Part shown: piece by piece, positions 36,868 to 47,160 of the stretch | Layout of the letters: each line of letters begins with the position of its first letter | Position numbering within the stretch: the stretch's first letter is position 1 | NCBI GenBank assembly: GCA_018388625.1 | Contig: CP074402.1 | Span: 4,836,001-4,900,000 of the forward strand | Length of the DNA stretch: 64,000 bases | From: Nocardiopsis eucommiae | Lineage (GTDB): Bacteria > Actinomycetota > Actinomycetes > Streptosporangiales > Streptosporangiaceae | Direction: 5' to 3' | Made by a program: the position numbers and the translations under genes | Notes under the pieces: model-generated | Databases searched by the model: none | What the model was told of the DNA's origin: nothing | The model's input: the letters and a program-made list of their open reading frames with translations, nothing else

Positions 36868-37641
36868 CTACTCCGTGTCCTCTTCGGGAGCGGCGCTGGG
36901 CTCGTCGGTGGTCTCGGAGTCGGTGTCCTCGTTGTCGGCGTCGGAGCCGGACTCGTCGCTGTCCGCGCCTTCCAGGGACTCGGCGTCCGGGCCGTCCTCC
37001 GCGATCTCGGCCTCGATCTCGGCGGCGGTGAACGAGATGGAGCCGGAGCAGGCGGCGCCGGGCTCGGGGACGTCCTGGCCGCGCTCGTAGTACTGGACGT
37101 AGCGGGCGAGGTCCTCGTCGTCCGCGCTGTCGGCGGTGATCTGGCGGCCCCAGCTGGAGGCGACGATCGGCGCGTCCATCTCACCCTCGTAGGGGCTGAT
37201 GACCAGGTAGTCGCCGGGGTTGTAGAAACCCTGGAGCGCCTCGATCTGGTCCTCCGCGATGTCCGGTTCGTAGGTGATCCAGACCGCGCCGTGCTCCAGG
37301 GAGTGGACGGCGAACTCCGGCATCAGCGGCTCGGTGTACACCCCGCAGTTCTGCCACCTGTTCCAGTGCTGGCCGCCGACCGGCGGGGACTGCGCGTAGT
37401 CCACGCGCTGGCCGTCCGGAACGTGGTTGTACTCGTCGATGGCGTACTCCTGCACGCCGGAGATGTTGCGGGAGCGGAACTCCATGAAGACCGCGGTTCC
37501 CAGGAGACCCAGGACCGCCGCGGAGGCTACGCTGATCCCTGCGATCTTGAGGATCTTGGCGCGGCGTTCCTTCTTGCGCTGCTCTTCCCGCAGGGCGGCG
37601 GCGCGAGCGCGACGCTCCTCCGCCTTCGTCTTCTTGGCCAC
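36868..37641 (-). CDS. DUF3105 family membrane protein
   Basis: A 257-residue protein. A highly basic N-terminus (residues 1-30) is followed by one membrane helix (about 31-52) and an extracytoplasmic DUF3105 domain with QSPPVGGQHWNRWQNCGVY, HSLEHGAVWITYEP and YVQYYERGQDVPEPG. The tail from about residue 215 is almost entirely Asp/Glu/Ser and should be disordered. DUF3105 genes often neighbour DUF305 genes, as here. Function unknown; the conserved His and Cys could bind metal. Confidence 0.88.
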   Translation of the reverse strand: MAKKTKAEERRARAAALREEQRKKERRAKILKIAGISVASAAVLGLLGTAVFMEFRSRNISGVQEYAIDEYNHVPDGQRVDYAQSPPVGGQHWNRWQNCGVYTEPLMPEFAVHSLEHGAVWITYEPDIAEDQIEALQGFYNPGDYLVISPYEGEMDAPIVASSWGRQITADSADDEDLARYVQYYERGQDVPEPGAACSGSISFTAAEIEAEIAEDGPDAESLEGADSDESGSDADNEDTDSETTDEPSAAPEEDTE

Positions 37642-37730
37642 TGGTTCTCCTGGGCTGGATGTGGTCGAAAGGGACTTTCCTATCCTCTACTTTGGCATCA
37701 GAGTGGTGCGATTTGACCAGGGTGGTTCAG

Positions 37731-38452
37731 ATGGGGCATGTGACCGGGGCGGCGTCCGACGACACCGACCGTGCCGACGAGGAGTCGTACGAGGACGGAA
37801 CGGCCGAGTCCGACGCGAACCCGGAGGACGAGGGCGACACCTCCGCTCCCTCCTCGCCGGGACGTTCGGTTCCGCTCTGGATGACCGTGACGTTGGTCGC
37901 CCTCGCCCTGGTCGGGGGCTGCTCCTGGGCCGCCCGTCGTACCCGCTGGACACCAGCGCCGACGCCGGTTTCCTGCGTGACATGAGCACCCACCACGCCC
38001 AGGCCGTGGACATGGCGCTGCTCGTCATGGACAGGACCGACGACGTCGAGGTGCACACGATCGCCACGGACATGGCGCGGACCCAGCAGGCGCAGATCGG
38101 GATGATGCAGGGGTGGCTGAGCTCGTGGGGTCTGACCGCCCGCGCCTCCGAGCCCCCGATGACCTGGATGGCCGCCCACGACCACGGCGGCGGTGAGGGC
38201 GTGGTGCCCGAGACCATGCCGGGCTGGGCCACCGAGGAGGAGATGGTCCGGCTCACCGACGCCGAGGGCGAGGAGGCCGAGGTCCTCTTCCTGGAGCTGA
38301 TGATCGCCCACCACCTCGGCGGGATCGACATGGCCGAGGCCGAGGTGGAGCTCGGCAACGAGGACCTGGTCACGACCTTCGCCCAGGGCATGGTCGACGC
38401 GCAGCAGTCCGAGGTGGACAACATGGAGCGGCTGCTGGAGCTGCGCCGGTAA
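37731..38452 (+). CDS. DUF305 family membrane-anchored protein, frameshifted
   Basis: An acidic cytoplasmic N-terminus, one membrane helix (about residues 50-68), then a four-helix DUF305 domain with the His/Met-rich motif DMSTHHAQAVDMALLV, ARTQQAQIGMMQGWL and ELMIAHHLGGIDMAE. The frame breaks at GGGGG 37914-37918 immediately after the membrane helix; one extra G gives 240 residues. DUF305 proteins resemble copper-binding proteins of the envelope, and the paired HH and Met residues fit that. It is divergent from DUF3105. Confidence 0.86.
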
Positions 38453-38700
38453 CGTCCCGCCGCCGCGCGGGAGCCCTGCCTCGGGAGGACGACGGGCGGG
38501 CGAGGAGACACGGTGTCACGGCGCGTCCCCGGAGACGGGGGCGCGCCGTCGTGCTGTCCCGGGGCGTTCCCGTCGTCCGAGGCGTTGGCTGTGCCACCGG
38601 GGTCCTCACCGGTCGCGCGGGGACGTTCCCGGCTCCCGCCCGACCGCCCCCTCCCCGACGTGTCCGGTCTCTCAGGGGGTGCCCCCACATACGACAAGCC

Positions 38701-38725
38701 GTAGCACTACAGTTCGTAGTACTAC
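38701..38725 (+). promoter_or_regulatory. Paired palindromic operator upstream of cydA
   Basis: Two palindromes of the form GTAG-N2-CTAC (GTAGCACTAC at 38701-38710 and GTAGTACTAC at 38716-38725) lie 15 bases apart, 28 bases before the cydA start. The surrounding 300-base gap has no gene. The spacing, about one and a half turns, suggests a dimeric repressor, for example of the BlaI type, but that identity is inference. Confidence 0.6.
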
Positions 38726-38752
38726 CGGCAGTCGGTAATTGAGAGGGCGGGC

Positions 38753-40198
38753 ATGGAAGCACTAGACCTGGCGAGGTGGCAGTTCGGCGTCACCACGATC
38801 TACCACTTCCTCTTCGTCCCCCTGACGATCGGGCTGTCGTTCATCGTGGCCGTGCTCCAGACCTTCTGGTACCGCACCGGACGACACGAGTACCTCCAGG
38901 CCACCCAGTTCTTCGGCAAGCTGTTCCTGATCAACTTCGCCATGGGCGTGGTCACCGGGATCGTGCAGGAGTTCCAGTTCGGCATGAACTGGAGCGAGTA
39001 CTCGCGCTTCGTCGGGGACGTCTTCGGGGCGCCCCTCGCGATGGAGGCCCTCCTCGCCTTCTTCCTGGAGTCCACGTTCATCGGGCTGTGGATCTTCGGG
39101 TGGCACCGCCTGCCGCGCGGCGTCCACCTGGCCTGCATCTGGGTGGTCGCGGTCGGCACCAACCTGTCGGCGTACTTCATCCTGGCCGCCAACGCCTGGA
39201 TGCGCCGCCCGGTCGGCTACGAGGTCAACCCGGAGAACGGCCGCGCCGAACTCAACGACATCTGGGCCGTGCTCAGCAACGACCAGGCCTGGTCCACGTA
39301 CCTGCACACCGTCTCGGCCGCCTTCGTCACCGCCGGACTCTTCGTGGTCGCGGTCAGCGCCTTCAAGCTGTGGCGCAACACCCGGCACGACGACACCGGC
39401 GAGGTCGGCGTCACCCCGCCCAAGCGGGACCTCGCGCTCTTCCGCTCCACCCTGAAGGTCGGCCTGGTCTTCACTCTGCTGGCCGGGGCGCTCACGTTCG
39501 TCTCGGGCGACCACCAGGCCAAGCTCGCCGCCGAGTACGAACCCATGAAGCTCGCCGCCGCCGAAGCCCTGTGGGAGACGGAGGAGGGCGCGCCCTTCTC
39601 CACCTTCGCGGTCGGCGACACCGAAGCCCGGTACAACCCGATCGACGTCGGCGTCCCCAACATCCTGAGCTTCCTGGCCACCGGGCACTTCGACGGCGAG
39701 GTGCACGGGATGAACAACCTCCAGGAGGCCTACGAGGAGTACTACGGGCCGGGGGACTACATCCCCAACGTGTTCGTCGTGTACTGGGCCTTCCGCCTGA
39801 TGATGGGCTTCGGGATCTTCGGGGTGGCCGTGGCCGCCCTGGGGCTGTGGCTCACCCGGGGACGGACGCGCCTGCCGAGGAGCCGGTGGTTCTACTACGC
39901 CGCGATCGCCGCGCTGCCCTCCGCCCTGCTCGCCAACATCTTCGGGTGGGTGCTCACCGAGATGGGACGCCAGCCCTGGACCGTCCACGGCGAACTGCTC
40001 ACCGCGAACAGCGTCTCCCCCGGGGTCAGCCTCGGGACGGTCGCCATGAGCCTGGGCATCTTCACCGCCGTGTACGGGCTGCTGTTCGTCATCGAGGTCG
40101 GCCTGCTGTGGAAGTACGTCAAGAAGGGCCCCTCGCACCTCGTCCCGGATCTGGAGAACGACGAGGACGAGTCCCAGATCCCCCACTTCAGCTACTAG
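38753..40198 (+). CDS. cydA: Cytochrome bd ubiquinol/menaquinol oxidase subunit I
   Basis: The haem-carrying subunit of the high-affinity terminal oxidase. It oxidises menaquinol at the membrane and reduces oxygen to water. 481 residues with nine or so membrane helices; the axial His is in VTTIYHFLFVPLTIG (about residue 18). The GWVLTEMGRQPW motif, conserved next to the quinol site, is at about residue 400. The Q-loop is short. It is first in the cydABDC operon, with AGGG upstream of the ATG. The frame is intact. Confidence 0.97.
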   Translation: MEALDLARWQFGVTTIYHFLFVPLTIGLSFIVAVLQTFWYRTGRHEYLQATQFFGKLFLINFAMGVVTGIVQEFQFGMNWSEYSRFVGDVFGAPLAMEALLAFFLESTFIGLWIFGWHRLPRGVHLACIWVVAVGTNLSAYFILAANAWMRRPVGYEVNPENGRAELNDIWAVLSNDQAWSTYLHTVSAAFVTAGLFVVAVSAFKLWRNTRHDDTGEVGVTPPKRDLALFRSTLKVGLVFTLLAGALTFVSGDHQAKLAAEYEPMKLAAAEALWETEEGAPFSTFAVGDTEARYNPIDVGVPNILSFLATGHFDGEVHGMNNLQEAYEEYYGPGDYIPNVFVVYWAFRLMMGFGIFGVAVAALGLWLTRGRTRLPRSRWFYYAAIAALPSALLANIFGWVLTEMGRQPWTVHGELLTANSVSPGVSLGTVAMSLGIFTAVYGLLFVIEVGLLWKYVKKGPSHLVPDLENDEDESQIPHFSY

Positions 40199-40210
40199 GA
40201 GCCAACGACC

Positions 40211-41280
40211 ATGGAACTGGCCGTCATCTGGTTCGTCGCCATCGCGGTCCTGTGGATCGGGTACTTCGTCCTGGAGGGATTCGACTTCGGGGTGGGCACC
40301 CTGCTGCCCTTCATGGGCAGGCGCAACTCCGTGGACCGACGGGTCACCATCAACTCCATCGGCCCGGTCTGGGACGCCAACGAGGTGTGGCTGCTCACGG
40401 CGGGCGGCGCCATGTTCGCCGCCTTCCCCGCCTGGTACGCGTCCCTGTTCAGCGGGTTCTACGTGCCGCTGTTCCTCATCCTCATCGCGCTCATCCTGCG
40501 CGGCGTGGCCTTCGAGTACCGGGGCAAGCGCGACGACCCCCGCTGGCAGGACTGGTGGGACCGGGCGATCTTCTTCGGCAGCTCCGTCCCCGCCTTCCTG
40601 TGGGGCGTCGCCTTCGCCAACATCGTCCGGGGCGTGGCGATGGACTCCGACCACATCGTGACCGCGTCCCTGCTGGACCTGCTCAACCCGTACGCCCTGC
40701 TCGGCGGGGTGACGACGCTGTCGCTGTTCACCCTGCACGGCGCCGTCTTCCTGACCCTCAAGACCGACGGGCCGGTCCGGGTCCGCGCCCGCCGGGCCAC
40801 GCTGGTGGCCGCCTGCGTCGCGGTCCCGCGGGCGCCGGGTTCCTGCTCTGGACCCAGTTCGCCCACGGCAAGCCGTGGACACTGCCGCTCGTGCTGATCG
40901 CAGCCCTGGCGCTGGTGGCCGGTGTGGTCGCCTCCTGGTACCGGCGCGAGGGATGGTCGTTCGTGGCCACGGCGGTGACCATCCTGGCCGCCGTGACCGC
41001 GCTGTTCGGGGCGCTGTTCCCCGACGTGCTCCCGTCCACCACCGACGCGGCCTTCAGCCTCACCGTCGAGAACGCCTCCTCCGCCGACTACACGCTCACC
41101 GTGATGTCGTGGGTGGCGCTGGTGTTCCTGCCGCTGGTGATCGGCTACCAGTCCTGGAGCTACTGGGTCTTCCGCAAGCGGGTCACCCGCGAACAGGTCA
41201 GCCTGTCCGCCCACGCCCCCGCCGCCCACGCCGCCACCTCCGGCACCACCGGTGGAGGCGGACCGGACCAGGCCTCCTGA
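40211..41280 (+). CDS. cydB: Cytochrome bd oxidase subunit II, frameshifted
   Basis: The second membrane subunit of cytochrome bd. It begins MELAVIWFVAIAVLWIGYF and has the typical LEGFDFGVG and GPVWDANEVWLLTAGG motifs. The frame breaks at about 40825-40827 (CCC, probably CCCC), after VAACVA; restoring it joins the downstream GFLLWTQFAHGK half and the final helices for 356 residues. It starts 12 bases after the cydA stop. Confidence 0.94.
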
Positions 41281-41470
41281 CCGGGGCCGGTCCCGTGTCG
41301 CCGTGCCCTCCGCCTCCCGCGTCGCCCCGGGTCGCGGAGGGTACGGCCCGACCGGGGGCCGACCCGGATACTGGAACCGGGCCCCGCACCCCGCCCCCGC
41401 GTACACGACGCATCAGCCCCACCAGCCCCACCGGTCCGGCCGGGCTCCGACGCCACGAGGTTCCTCGCAG

Positions 41471-43214
41471 ATGAAACCGCTCGATCCACGACTGGTGCGC
41501 ACCGCGGACGCGGTCAGGACCCACCTGGCCGTCACCGTCGTCAGCGGGGTGCTGATCACGGGCCTCATCCTCGCCCAGGCCTGGCTGCTCGCCCGGGTCA
41601 TCACCGGGGTCTGGGCCGGAGAGGGGCTGGACGCCCTGGGCTGGATGATCGCCTCGGTGGCCGCCGTCGCGGTCGTCCGCGCCCTGCTGTCCTACCTCGC
41701 GGAGGCCTCCGCCCTGCACAGCGCCGCCCGCACGAAGTCACAGCTGCGGCGGCGGCTGGTCGCCCACGTGACCGGTTCGGGCAAGGTGTGGCTGGCGGAG
41801 GGCGGCGACCGGGAGGACGGGTCGCCCCGGGCCGGGGAACTCGTCACCCTGGCCACCCGGGGCCTGGACGCCCTCGACGAGTACTTCTCCCGCTACCTGC
41901 CCCAGCTCGTCCTGGCCTGCATCGTGCCGTTCGCGGTGCTGGCCGTCGTGTTCTGGGCGGACTGGATCTCCGGGATCGTCATCCTGGTGACGCTGCCGCT
42001 CATCCCGATCTTCATGGCGCTGATCGGCATGCACACCCAGCAGCGCACCGAACGCCAGTGGCGGCTGCTGAGCCGGTTGGGCGGGCACTTCCTCGACGTG
42101 GTGGAGGGGCTGCCGACCCTCGCGGTGTTCCGCCGCGCCAAGGCGCAGGCCGCGATCATCCGGAAGGTCGGGGAGGAGCACCGGTCCGCGACCATGGGCA
42201 CGCTGCGGATCGCGTTCCTCTCGGCCTTCGCCCTGGAGCTCCTGGCGACCCTCGCGGTGGCACTGGTCGCCGTCGAGGTGGGGCTGCGCCTGCTGGGCGG
42301 GCACATGGACTACCAGACCGCCCTGCTGGTCCTGATCCTCGCCCCAGAGGCCTACCTGCCGCTGCGCGAGGTGGGGGCCCGCTTCCACGCGAGCATGGAG
42401 GGCGTGGCCGCCGCCGACCAGGTCTTCACCGAGCTGGATCGCAAGCGCGGGTCGCGGTCTCCGGACGGGGGCGGCGAGGAGCGGCCGACCCCGGCTCCGA
42501 CCGGCGTCTCCTCCCCGCCGCCTCGGGCGACATCCGGTTCGAGGGGTGGGGCTGCTGTACCCGGGGCGCGAGGTGCCCGCCCTGTCCGGGCTGGACCTGA
42601 CCGTCCGGTCCGGGGAGCACCTGCTGCTCACCGGCCCCAGCGGGTCCGGCAAGACCACCCTGCTGTCCCTCCTGCTGCGGCTCGGGGAACCCACCGAGGG
42701 GCGGATCAGCGTACGGGCGCCCGGGGGCGAGTGGACCCCGATGGACGACGTGCCCCCCGACGACTGGCGGCTCGGCGTCGCCTGGGTCCCCCAGCACCCC
42801 TACCTGTTCGACGTGTCCGTCGCGGACAACATCCGGCTGGGCGCGCCCGACGCCGACATGGAGCGGGTGCGGGAGGCGGCCCGGCTGGCCGAGGCCGACG
42901 CGTTCGTCTCCGCGCTCCCCGAGGGCTACGGGACCCGACTGGGCGAGCGGGGCGCGCGTCTGTCCGCCGGGCAGCGGCAGCGGATCGCCCTGGCCCGGGC
43001 GCTGTGCCGGGACGCGCCGCTGGTCCTGCTGGACGAGCCCACCGCGCACCTCGACCCCGAGAACGCCAGGGCGGTACGGACCGCCGTGGCCCGCCTGCTG
43101 GAGGGACGCACCGCCGTGATCGTCGCGCATGACACCGCATGGGCCGAGTCCGCACTCGGGGCCCGCCTCCGGACCGCCGCGCTTCCCCTGCTCACCCGGG
43201 AGGCCCGCCGATGA
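41471..43214 (+). CDS. cydD: CydD subunit of the thiol reductant ABC exporter, twice frameshifted
   Basis: Half of the heterodimeric ABC exporter that sends glutathione or cysteine-type thiols to the outside for cytochrome bd assembly. The N-terminal six-helix transmembrane domain runs to about residue 320; the ATPase domain has Walker A LTGPSGSGKTTLL, signature RLSAGQRQRIALARAL and Walker B LVLLDEPTAHLD. Frame breaks at GGGGG 42467-42471 and GGGG 42543-42546 lie in the linker between the two domains. The repaired length is 581 residues. Its stop overlaps the cydC ATG. Confidence 0.94.
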
Positions 43215-44974
43215 GCGCCGGGACGGCCCCGCCGGAGGTCGGTGGGCGGGAACGGCGCCGGGACCCGCTGCGCCGGATGATCGGTCTGGCCCGGCCCCGG
43301 AGCGCACGGTTCGCGCTGGGCGTGCTGCTCGGCGCCGCCGCCACCGGGTCGGGCGTGGCCCTGCTGGGCGTGGCCGCGTGGATGCTGGCGACCGCCGCCG
43401 ACCACCCGTCGATCACCGCGCTGAGCGTGGCCGTGGTCGCCACCCGGGCGCTGGGGGTGAGCAAGGGCGTCACCCGCTACCTGGAACGGCTGGTCACCCA
43501 CGACGCGGCGTTCCGGACCCTGGCCGAGGTGCGGGTCCGGGTGTACGAGCGGTTGGCCCGCACCGAACCGTTCGGCCGGTTCCGCTCCGGCGACCTGGTG
43601 TCGCGCCTGGTCAACGACACCGAGGCCACCCTCGACCTGCTGGTGCGCGGCCTCACCCCGCCGTTGGTGTCGGTGGTCACCGGTGGGGCCACGGTGCTGT
43701 TCCTGACCGTGGTGTACGTCCCCGGGGGCCTGCTGCTCGCCGCGGGCCTGCTGCTCGCCGGACTCGCGGTGCCGCTGGCCGCCGCAGCGCTGGGGCGCGG
43801 CCCCGGACGGCGAGAGGCCCGCGCACGGGGCCGACTCTCCACGACCCTGGTCGACACCCTCCAGGGTGCTCCGGACCTGGTCGCCTACGGGGCCATGGAG
43901 CGTCAGGTGGCCCGGGTGAACGAGGCGGACGCCGAGCTCACGCGCGTGGCCCGACGGGACGCGGCCACCCTGGGGCTGAGTGCCGGGGCCACCGCCCTCA
44001 TCACCGGGCTGACCGTGTGGGGCGCGCTCTTCCTGGGTGTGCTCGCCGTGGAGGAGGGGACGATCGGCCCGACCGCGCTGGCGGTGCTGGTGCTGACGAC
44101 ACTGGCCGCCTTCGAGATCGTCGCCCCGCTGCCCGCCGTCGCGGCCCGGCTGGGTGCGATCCGGGCCAGTGGCGAGCGACTGTTCGGCGTCCTGGACACG
44201 CCTCCCGCGGTCGCGCCGCCCGCGAGGGAGGGCCTGGAGATCGACCCTGACGCCGACGCCACGGTGCGGATCCGCGACCTGCGCGTGCGGTACGGCCCCG
44301 AGGAGCCGTGGGCGCTGGACGGGGTGGACCTGGAGATCCCCGCCGGGGAGACGGTCGCGGTGGTCGGTCCGAGCGGCGCGGGCAAGAGCACGCTCGCCTC
44401 GGTGCTGCTGCGCTTCCGGGACCCGGACGGCGGTCGTGTGGAGATCGGCGGGGTGGACGTGACCGACTACCCGGCCGACGAGGTCCGCCGGGTGGTGAGC
44501 GGGGTCCCCCAGGACCCGCACGTGTTCGCCTCCACGCTCCGGGAGAACCTGCGCCTGGCGAGCCCGGGAGCCGGGGACGAGGAGCTGTGGGCGGCGCTGC
44601 GCAGGGTGCGGCTGGCCGGTGAGGTCGAGGCGATGCCCAAGGGCCTGGACACCCAGGTGGGGTCGCACGGCATGGGCCTGAGCGGCGGGATGCGGCAGCG
44701 GCTGGCACTGGCCCGCGCGGTGCTGGCCGCGCCGCGCGTGCTGGTGTTGGACGAGCCGACCGCGCACCTGGACCCGGACACCCGCGACGCTGTGGTGGAC
44801 GACCTGCTCGACGCCGCCGAGGGGTTCTCGACCCTGCTCATCACCCACGACCTCACCGGGCTGGACCGGGTGGACCGCGTCCACGTGGTCCGCGACGGCC
44901 GGGTGATCCAGTCCGGAACGCACGCGGAGCTGATGGAGCAACCCGGATGGTACCGCGCCGTAGGCGTCCGTTGA
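43211..44974 (+). CDS. cydC: CydC subunit of the thiol reductant ABC exporter
   Basis: The partner of CydD, 587 residues, with an intact frame. It has a transmembrane domain (about 20-310), Walker A VVGPSGAGKSTLAS, signature GLSGGMRQRLALARA and Walker B VLVLDEPTAHLDPD. Start and stop overlap with cydD (ATGA), so the two halves are made together. The last 26 bases of the gene begin a three-copy tandem repeat that continues past the stop. Confidence 0.95.
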   Translation: MSAGTAPPEVGGRERRRDPLRRMIGLARPRSARFALGVLLGAAATGSGVALLGVAAWMLATAADHPSITALSVAVVATRALGVSKGVTRYLERLVTHDAAFRTLAEVRVRVYERLARTEPFGRFRSGDLVSRLVNDTEATLDLLVRGLTPPLVSVVTGGATVLFLTVVYVPGGLLLAAGLLLAGLAVPLAAAALGRGPGRREARARGRLSTTLVDTLQGAPDLVAYGAMERQVARVNEADAELTRVARRDAATLGLSAGATALITGLTVWGALFLGVLAVEEGTIGPTALAVLVLTTLAAFEIVAPLPAVAARLGAIRASGERLFGVLDTPPAVAPPAREGLEIDPDADATVRIRDLRVRYGPEEPWALDGVDLEIPAGETVAVVGPSGAGKSTLASVLLRFRDPDGGRVEIGGVDVTDYPADEVRRVVSGVPQDPHVFASTLRENLRLASPGAGDEELWAALRRVRLAGEVEAMPKGLDTQVGSHGMGLSGGMRQRLALARAVLAAPRVLVLDEPTAHLDPDTRDAVVDDLLDAAEGFSTLLITHDLTGLDRVDRVHVVRDGRVIQSGTHAELMEQPGWYRAVGVR

Positions 44975-45101
44975 GGGTGGTGGCGGGCGACGGGCGGGGT
45001 GGTACCGCGCCGTAGGCGTCCGTTGAGGGTGGTGGCGGGCGACGGGAGGGCGGTACCGCGCCGTAGGCGTCCGTTGAGAGCGGTGGCGGGCGACGAGTGG
45101 A
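44949..45101. repeat. Tandem repeat of 51-52 bases at the 3' end of cydC
   Basis: Three copies begin at GGTACCGCGCCGTAGGCGTC at 44949, 45001 and 45052. The first copy includes the last codons and stop of cydC; the next two are non-coding duplicates with few differences. It is a local slippage-type expansion. Confidence 0.9.
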
Positions 45102-45132
45102 ACCGGCCCTTCCGGGGCGCTAGTGTTCGCCC

Positions 45133-45951
45133 GTGAATCCCGTACGTGAGGTCTTCGGTGGTTTCGGCGTTCTGCTGCGCGGTCTGGCGATCGTGCTCCG
45201 TAAACCACGCCTGTTCCTGTTGGGCGCGCTGCCCGCTCTCGTGACGTCCCTGCTGTTCCTGGCGGCGCTGATCACGCTCGCGGTGAACCTGACGGACCTG
45301 GTCGCGTGGGCGACGCCGTTCGCCCGTGAGTGGGACACCCTCTGGCAGGGGCTGCTGCGCGGCGCCCTGTCCGTGGGTCTGCTCGCCGGGGCGGTCCTAA
45401 TCATGGTGGTGGCGTTCACGACCGTCACCCTGACCCTGGGCGCGCCCGTCTACGACCGGATCGCGGAGCTGGTCGAACAGGAGCTGGGCGGGGCGCCCGA
45501 GGCACAGGACGAGTCCCTGGCCGCCGGGGTGGCCCGGGCGATCCGGCAGTCCCTGGGAATCGTGCTGGTCTCCCTCGTGGTGACCGTCTGCGCGTTCCTG
45601 CTGGGGCTGATCCCGCTGCTCGGCTGGCTGATCGGACCGGTCCTGACCGCCGTGATGGGCGGCTGGCTCCTGTGCATCGAACTGACGGCCAGCGCCTTCG
45701 ACCGCCGTGGCCTGCTGCTCGTAAGCGACCGGCGCCGCTTCATGGGGACCCGGCGCTGGCGCGCCCTGGGCTTCGCGGTCCCCACCTACTTCCTGCTCGC
45801 GATCCCGTTCGTCGCCGTGGCGGTGTTCCCGGCGGCGACCGCCGGCGGGACCATCCTCGCGCGCGAGCTGCTGCCCGAGACGCCCCAGGAGCCGAGCACG
45901 TCGCCGGACTCCGACCCGAACCCGCCCGAGACACCGCAGAAGCCCCAGTAG
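45133..45951 (+). CDS. EI24/CysZ-like membrane protein
   Basis: A 272-residue integral membrane protein of the EI24 domain family, from a GTG start. It has about five hydrophobic helices (near 30-52, 80-105, 140-160, 165-185 and 215-238) and the family segment GAPVYDRIAELVEQELGG in a soluble loop. The C-terminal 30 residues are Pro/Glu-rich. Some family members import sulfate (CysZ), but actinobacterial members are not characterised. It follows the cyd operon with its own start. Confidence 0.85.
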   Translation: MNPVREVFGGFGVLLRGLAIVLRKPRLFLLGALPALVTSLLFLAALITLAVNLTDLVAWATPFAREWDTLWQGLLRGALSVGLLAGAVLIMVVAFTTVTLTLGAPVYDRIAELVEQELGGAPEAQDESLAAGVARAIRQSLGIVLVSLVVTVCAFLLGLIPLLGWLIGPVLTAVMGGWLLCIELTASAFDRRGLLLVSDRRRFMGTRRWRALGFAVPTYFLLAIPFVAVAVFPAATAGGTILARELLPETPQEPSTSPDSDPNPPETPQKPQ

Positions 45952-45983
45952 CCACCTCAGGCCTCTGTGGGACCTCGACACAC

Positions 45984-46018
45984 GAGGGGGCGGACGACTC
46001 CGGGTCGTCCGCCCCCTC
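45984..46018. terminator. Bidirectional hairpin terminator
   Basis: GAGGGGGCGGACGAC pairs with GTCGTCCGCCCCCTC around a short TCCGG loop. It stands between the EI24 gene and ddl, which converge. Confidence 0.88.
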
Positions 46019-46035
46019 CTCTCGTTCCCGTGCGG

Positions 46036-47160
46036 TCAGCGCAGGCCGGGGTCACGGCGCAGCGCCGTGGTGATCATGCGCTCGACGAGGGCGGCGTAGT
46101 CCAGGCCGGTGGCGCCCCACATCTGCGGGAAGGCCGACGACGGCGTGAAACCGGGCATCGTGTTGAGCTCGTTCACGAGGATCCGACCGTCCTCGGTGTA
46201 GAAGAAGTCCACCCGGGCCAGCCCCTCGCAGCCCATGGCCTCGAAGACGTCGGCGGCCATCGCGCGCAGGCGGGCGGTGGCCTCCTCCGGGATCTCGGCG
46301 GGGATGGTGAGGCCGCTCGTGGACAGGTACTTGGCCTCGAAGTCGTAGAAGTCGAAACCCTCGGCCACGTGCACCTCGGCGGGGAACGAGACGTCGGGGG
46401 TGCCGCCGTCCTCGGACTCCAGCACCCCGCACTCGATCTCGCGGCCGATGACCTGCGCCTCGACCAGCACCTTGGGGTCGTGCTCGCGGGCGGCCTCGAC
46501 GGCGGCGACCACGGCGTCGGTGTCCGAGGAGTCCCGCACCTTGCTGATGCCGACGCTGCTCCCGGCGCGGGCGGGCTTGACGAACACCGTCCGGCCCAGC
46601 TCCGCGACGTCGTCCAGGACCTTCTTGCGCTCGGTCCGCCAGGTGCGCTCGGTGATCGCCACGTAGTCGCTGGTGGGGATGGAGTTGCCGACCAGCAGAG
46701 CCTTCATGAAGACCTTGTCCATGGCGGCGGCGCTGGAGAACACCCCGGCGCCCGCGTAGCGCACGCCCATCATCTCGAAGAGGCCCTGGATGGTGCCGTC
46801 CTCACCGAAGGGGCCGTGCAGCAGCGGCAGGACCACGTCGACCTCGGCCAGCCGCCGCGTGCCCTGGTCGGGGCTGACGGTCATGAGCTGGCCCGCCGTG
46901 TCGAAGGGCAGGGCGATGTCCGTGCCCTCCTCCGAGACGGTCGGCAGGGCCTTGGTCGCCGCGTCGATGCGCAGGCTCTCGGGATCGCCCGAGGTCAGGA
47001 CCCAGTTGCCGGTGGGCGTGATCCCCACCGGGACGACCTCGTATCGGTCCTGGTCGATCACGGACAGGACGCTGCCCGCCGTGACGCAGGAGATCTCGTG
47101 CTCGGAACTACGACCGCCGAAGACGACGGCGACCCGAATCTTGCGCTGCTCGGACGACAT
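46036..47160 (-). CDS. ddl: D-alanine--D-alanine ligase
   Basis: An ATP-grasp enzyme that makes the D-Ala-D-Ala dipeptide for peptidoglycan. It begins MSSEQRKIRVAVVFGGRSSE; the ATG at 47160 fixes the start just before this glycine-rich N-domain. Other motifs: LPLLHGPFGEDGTIQGL, FVKPARAGSSVGISKV, and the metal/catalytic end RILVNELNTMPGFTPSSAFP. 374 residues, normal. The upstream PLP-enzyme frame runs 53 bases into it as read. Confidence 0.96.
   Translation of the reverse strand: MSSEQRKIRVAVVFGGRSSEHEISCVTAGSVLSVIDQDRYEVVPVGITPTGNWVLTSGDPESLRIDAATKALPTVSEEGTDIALPFDTAGQLMTVSPDQGTRRLAEVDVVLPLLHGPFGEDGTIQGLFEMMGVRYAGAGVFSSAAAMDKVFMKALLVGNSIPTSDYVAITERTWRTERKKVLDDVAELGRTVFVKPARAGSSVGISKVRDSSDTDAVVAAVEAAREHDPKVLVEAQVIGREIECGVLESEDGGTPDVSFPAEVHVAEGFDFYDFEAKYLSTSGLTIPAEIPEEATARLRAMAADVFEAMGCEGLARVDFFYTEDGRILVNELNTMPGFTPSSAFPQMWGATGLDYAALVERMITTALRRDPGLR

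Noticed and set aside
38762..40882. A 706-codon minus-strand frame opposite cydA-cydB
   Set aside because: It is a GC-skew shadow rich in Asp, Glu, Gly and Arg, with no family-like motif; the plus strand is clearly cydA-cydB.
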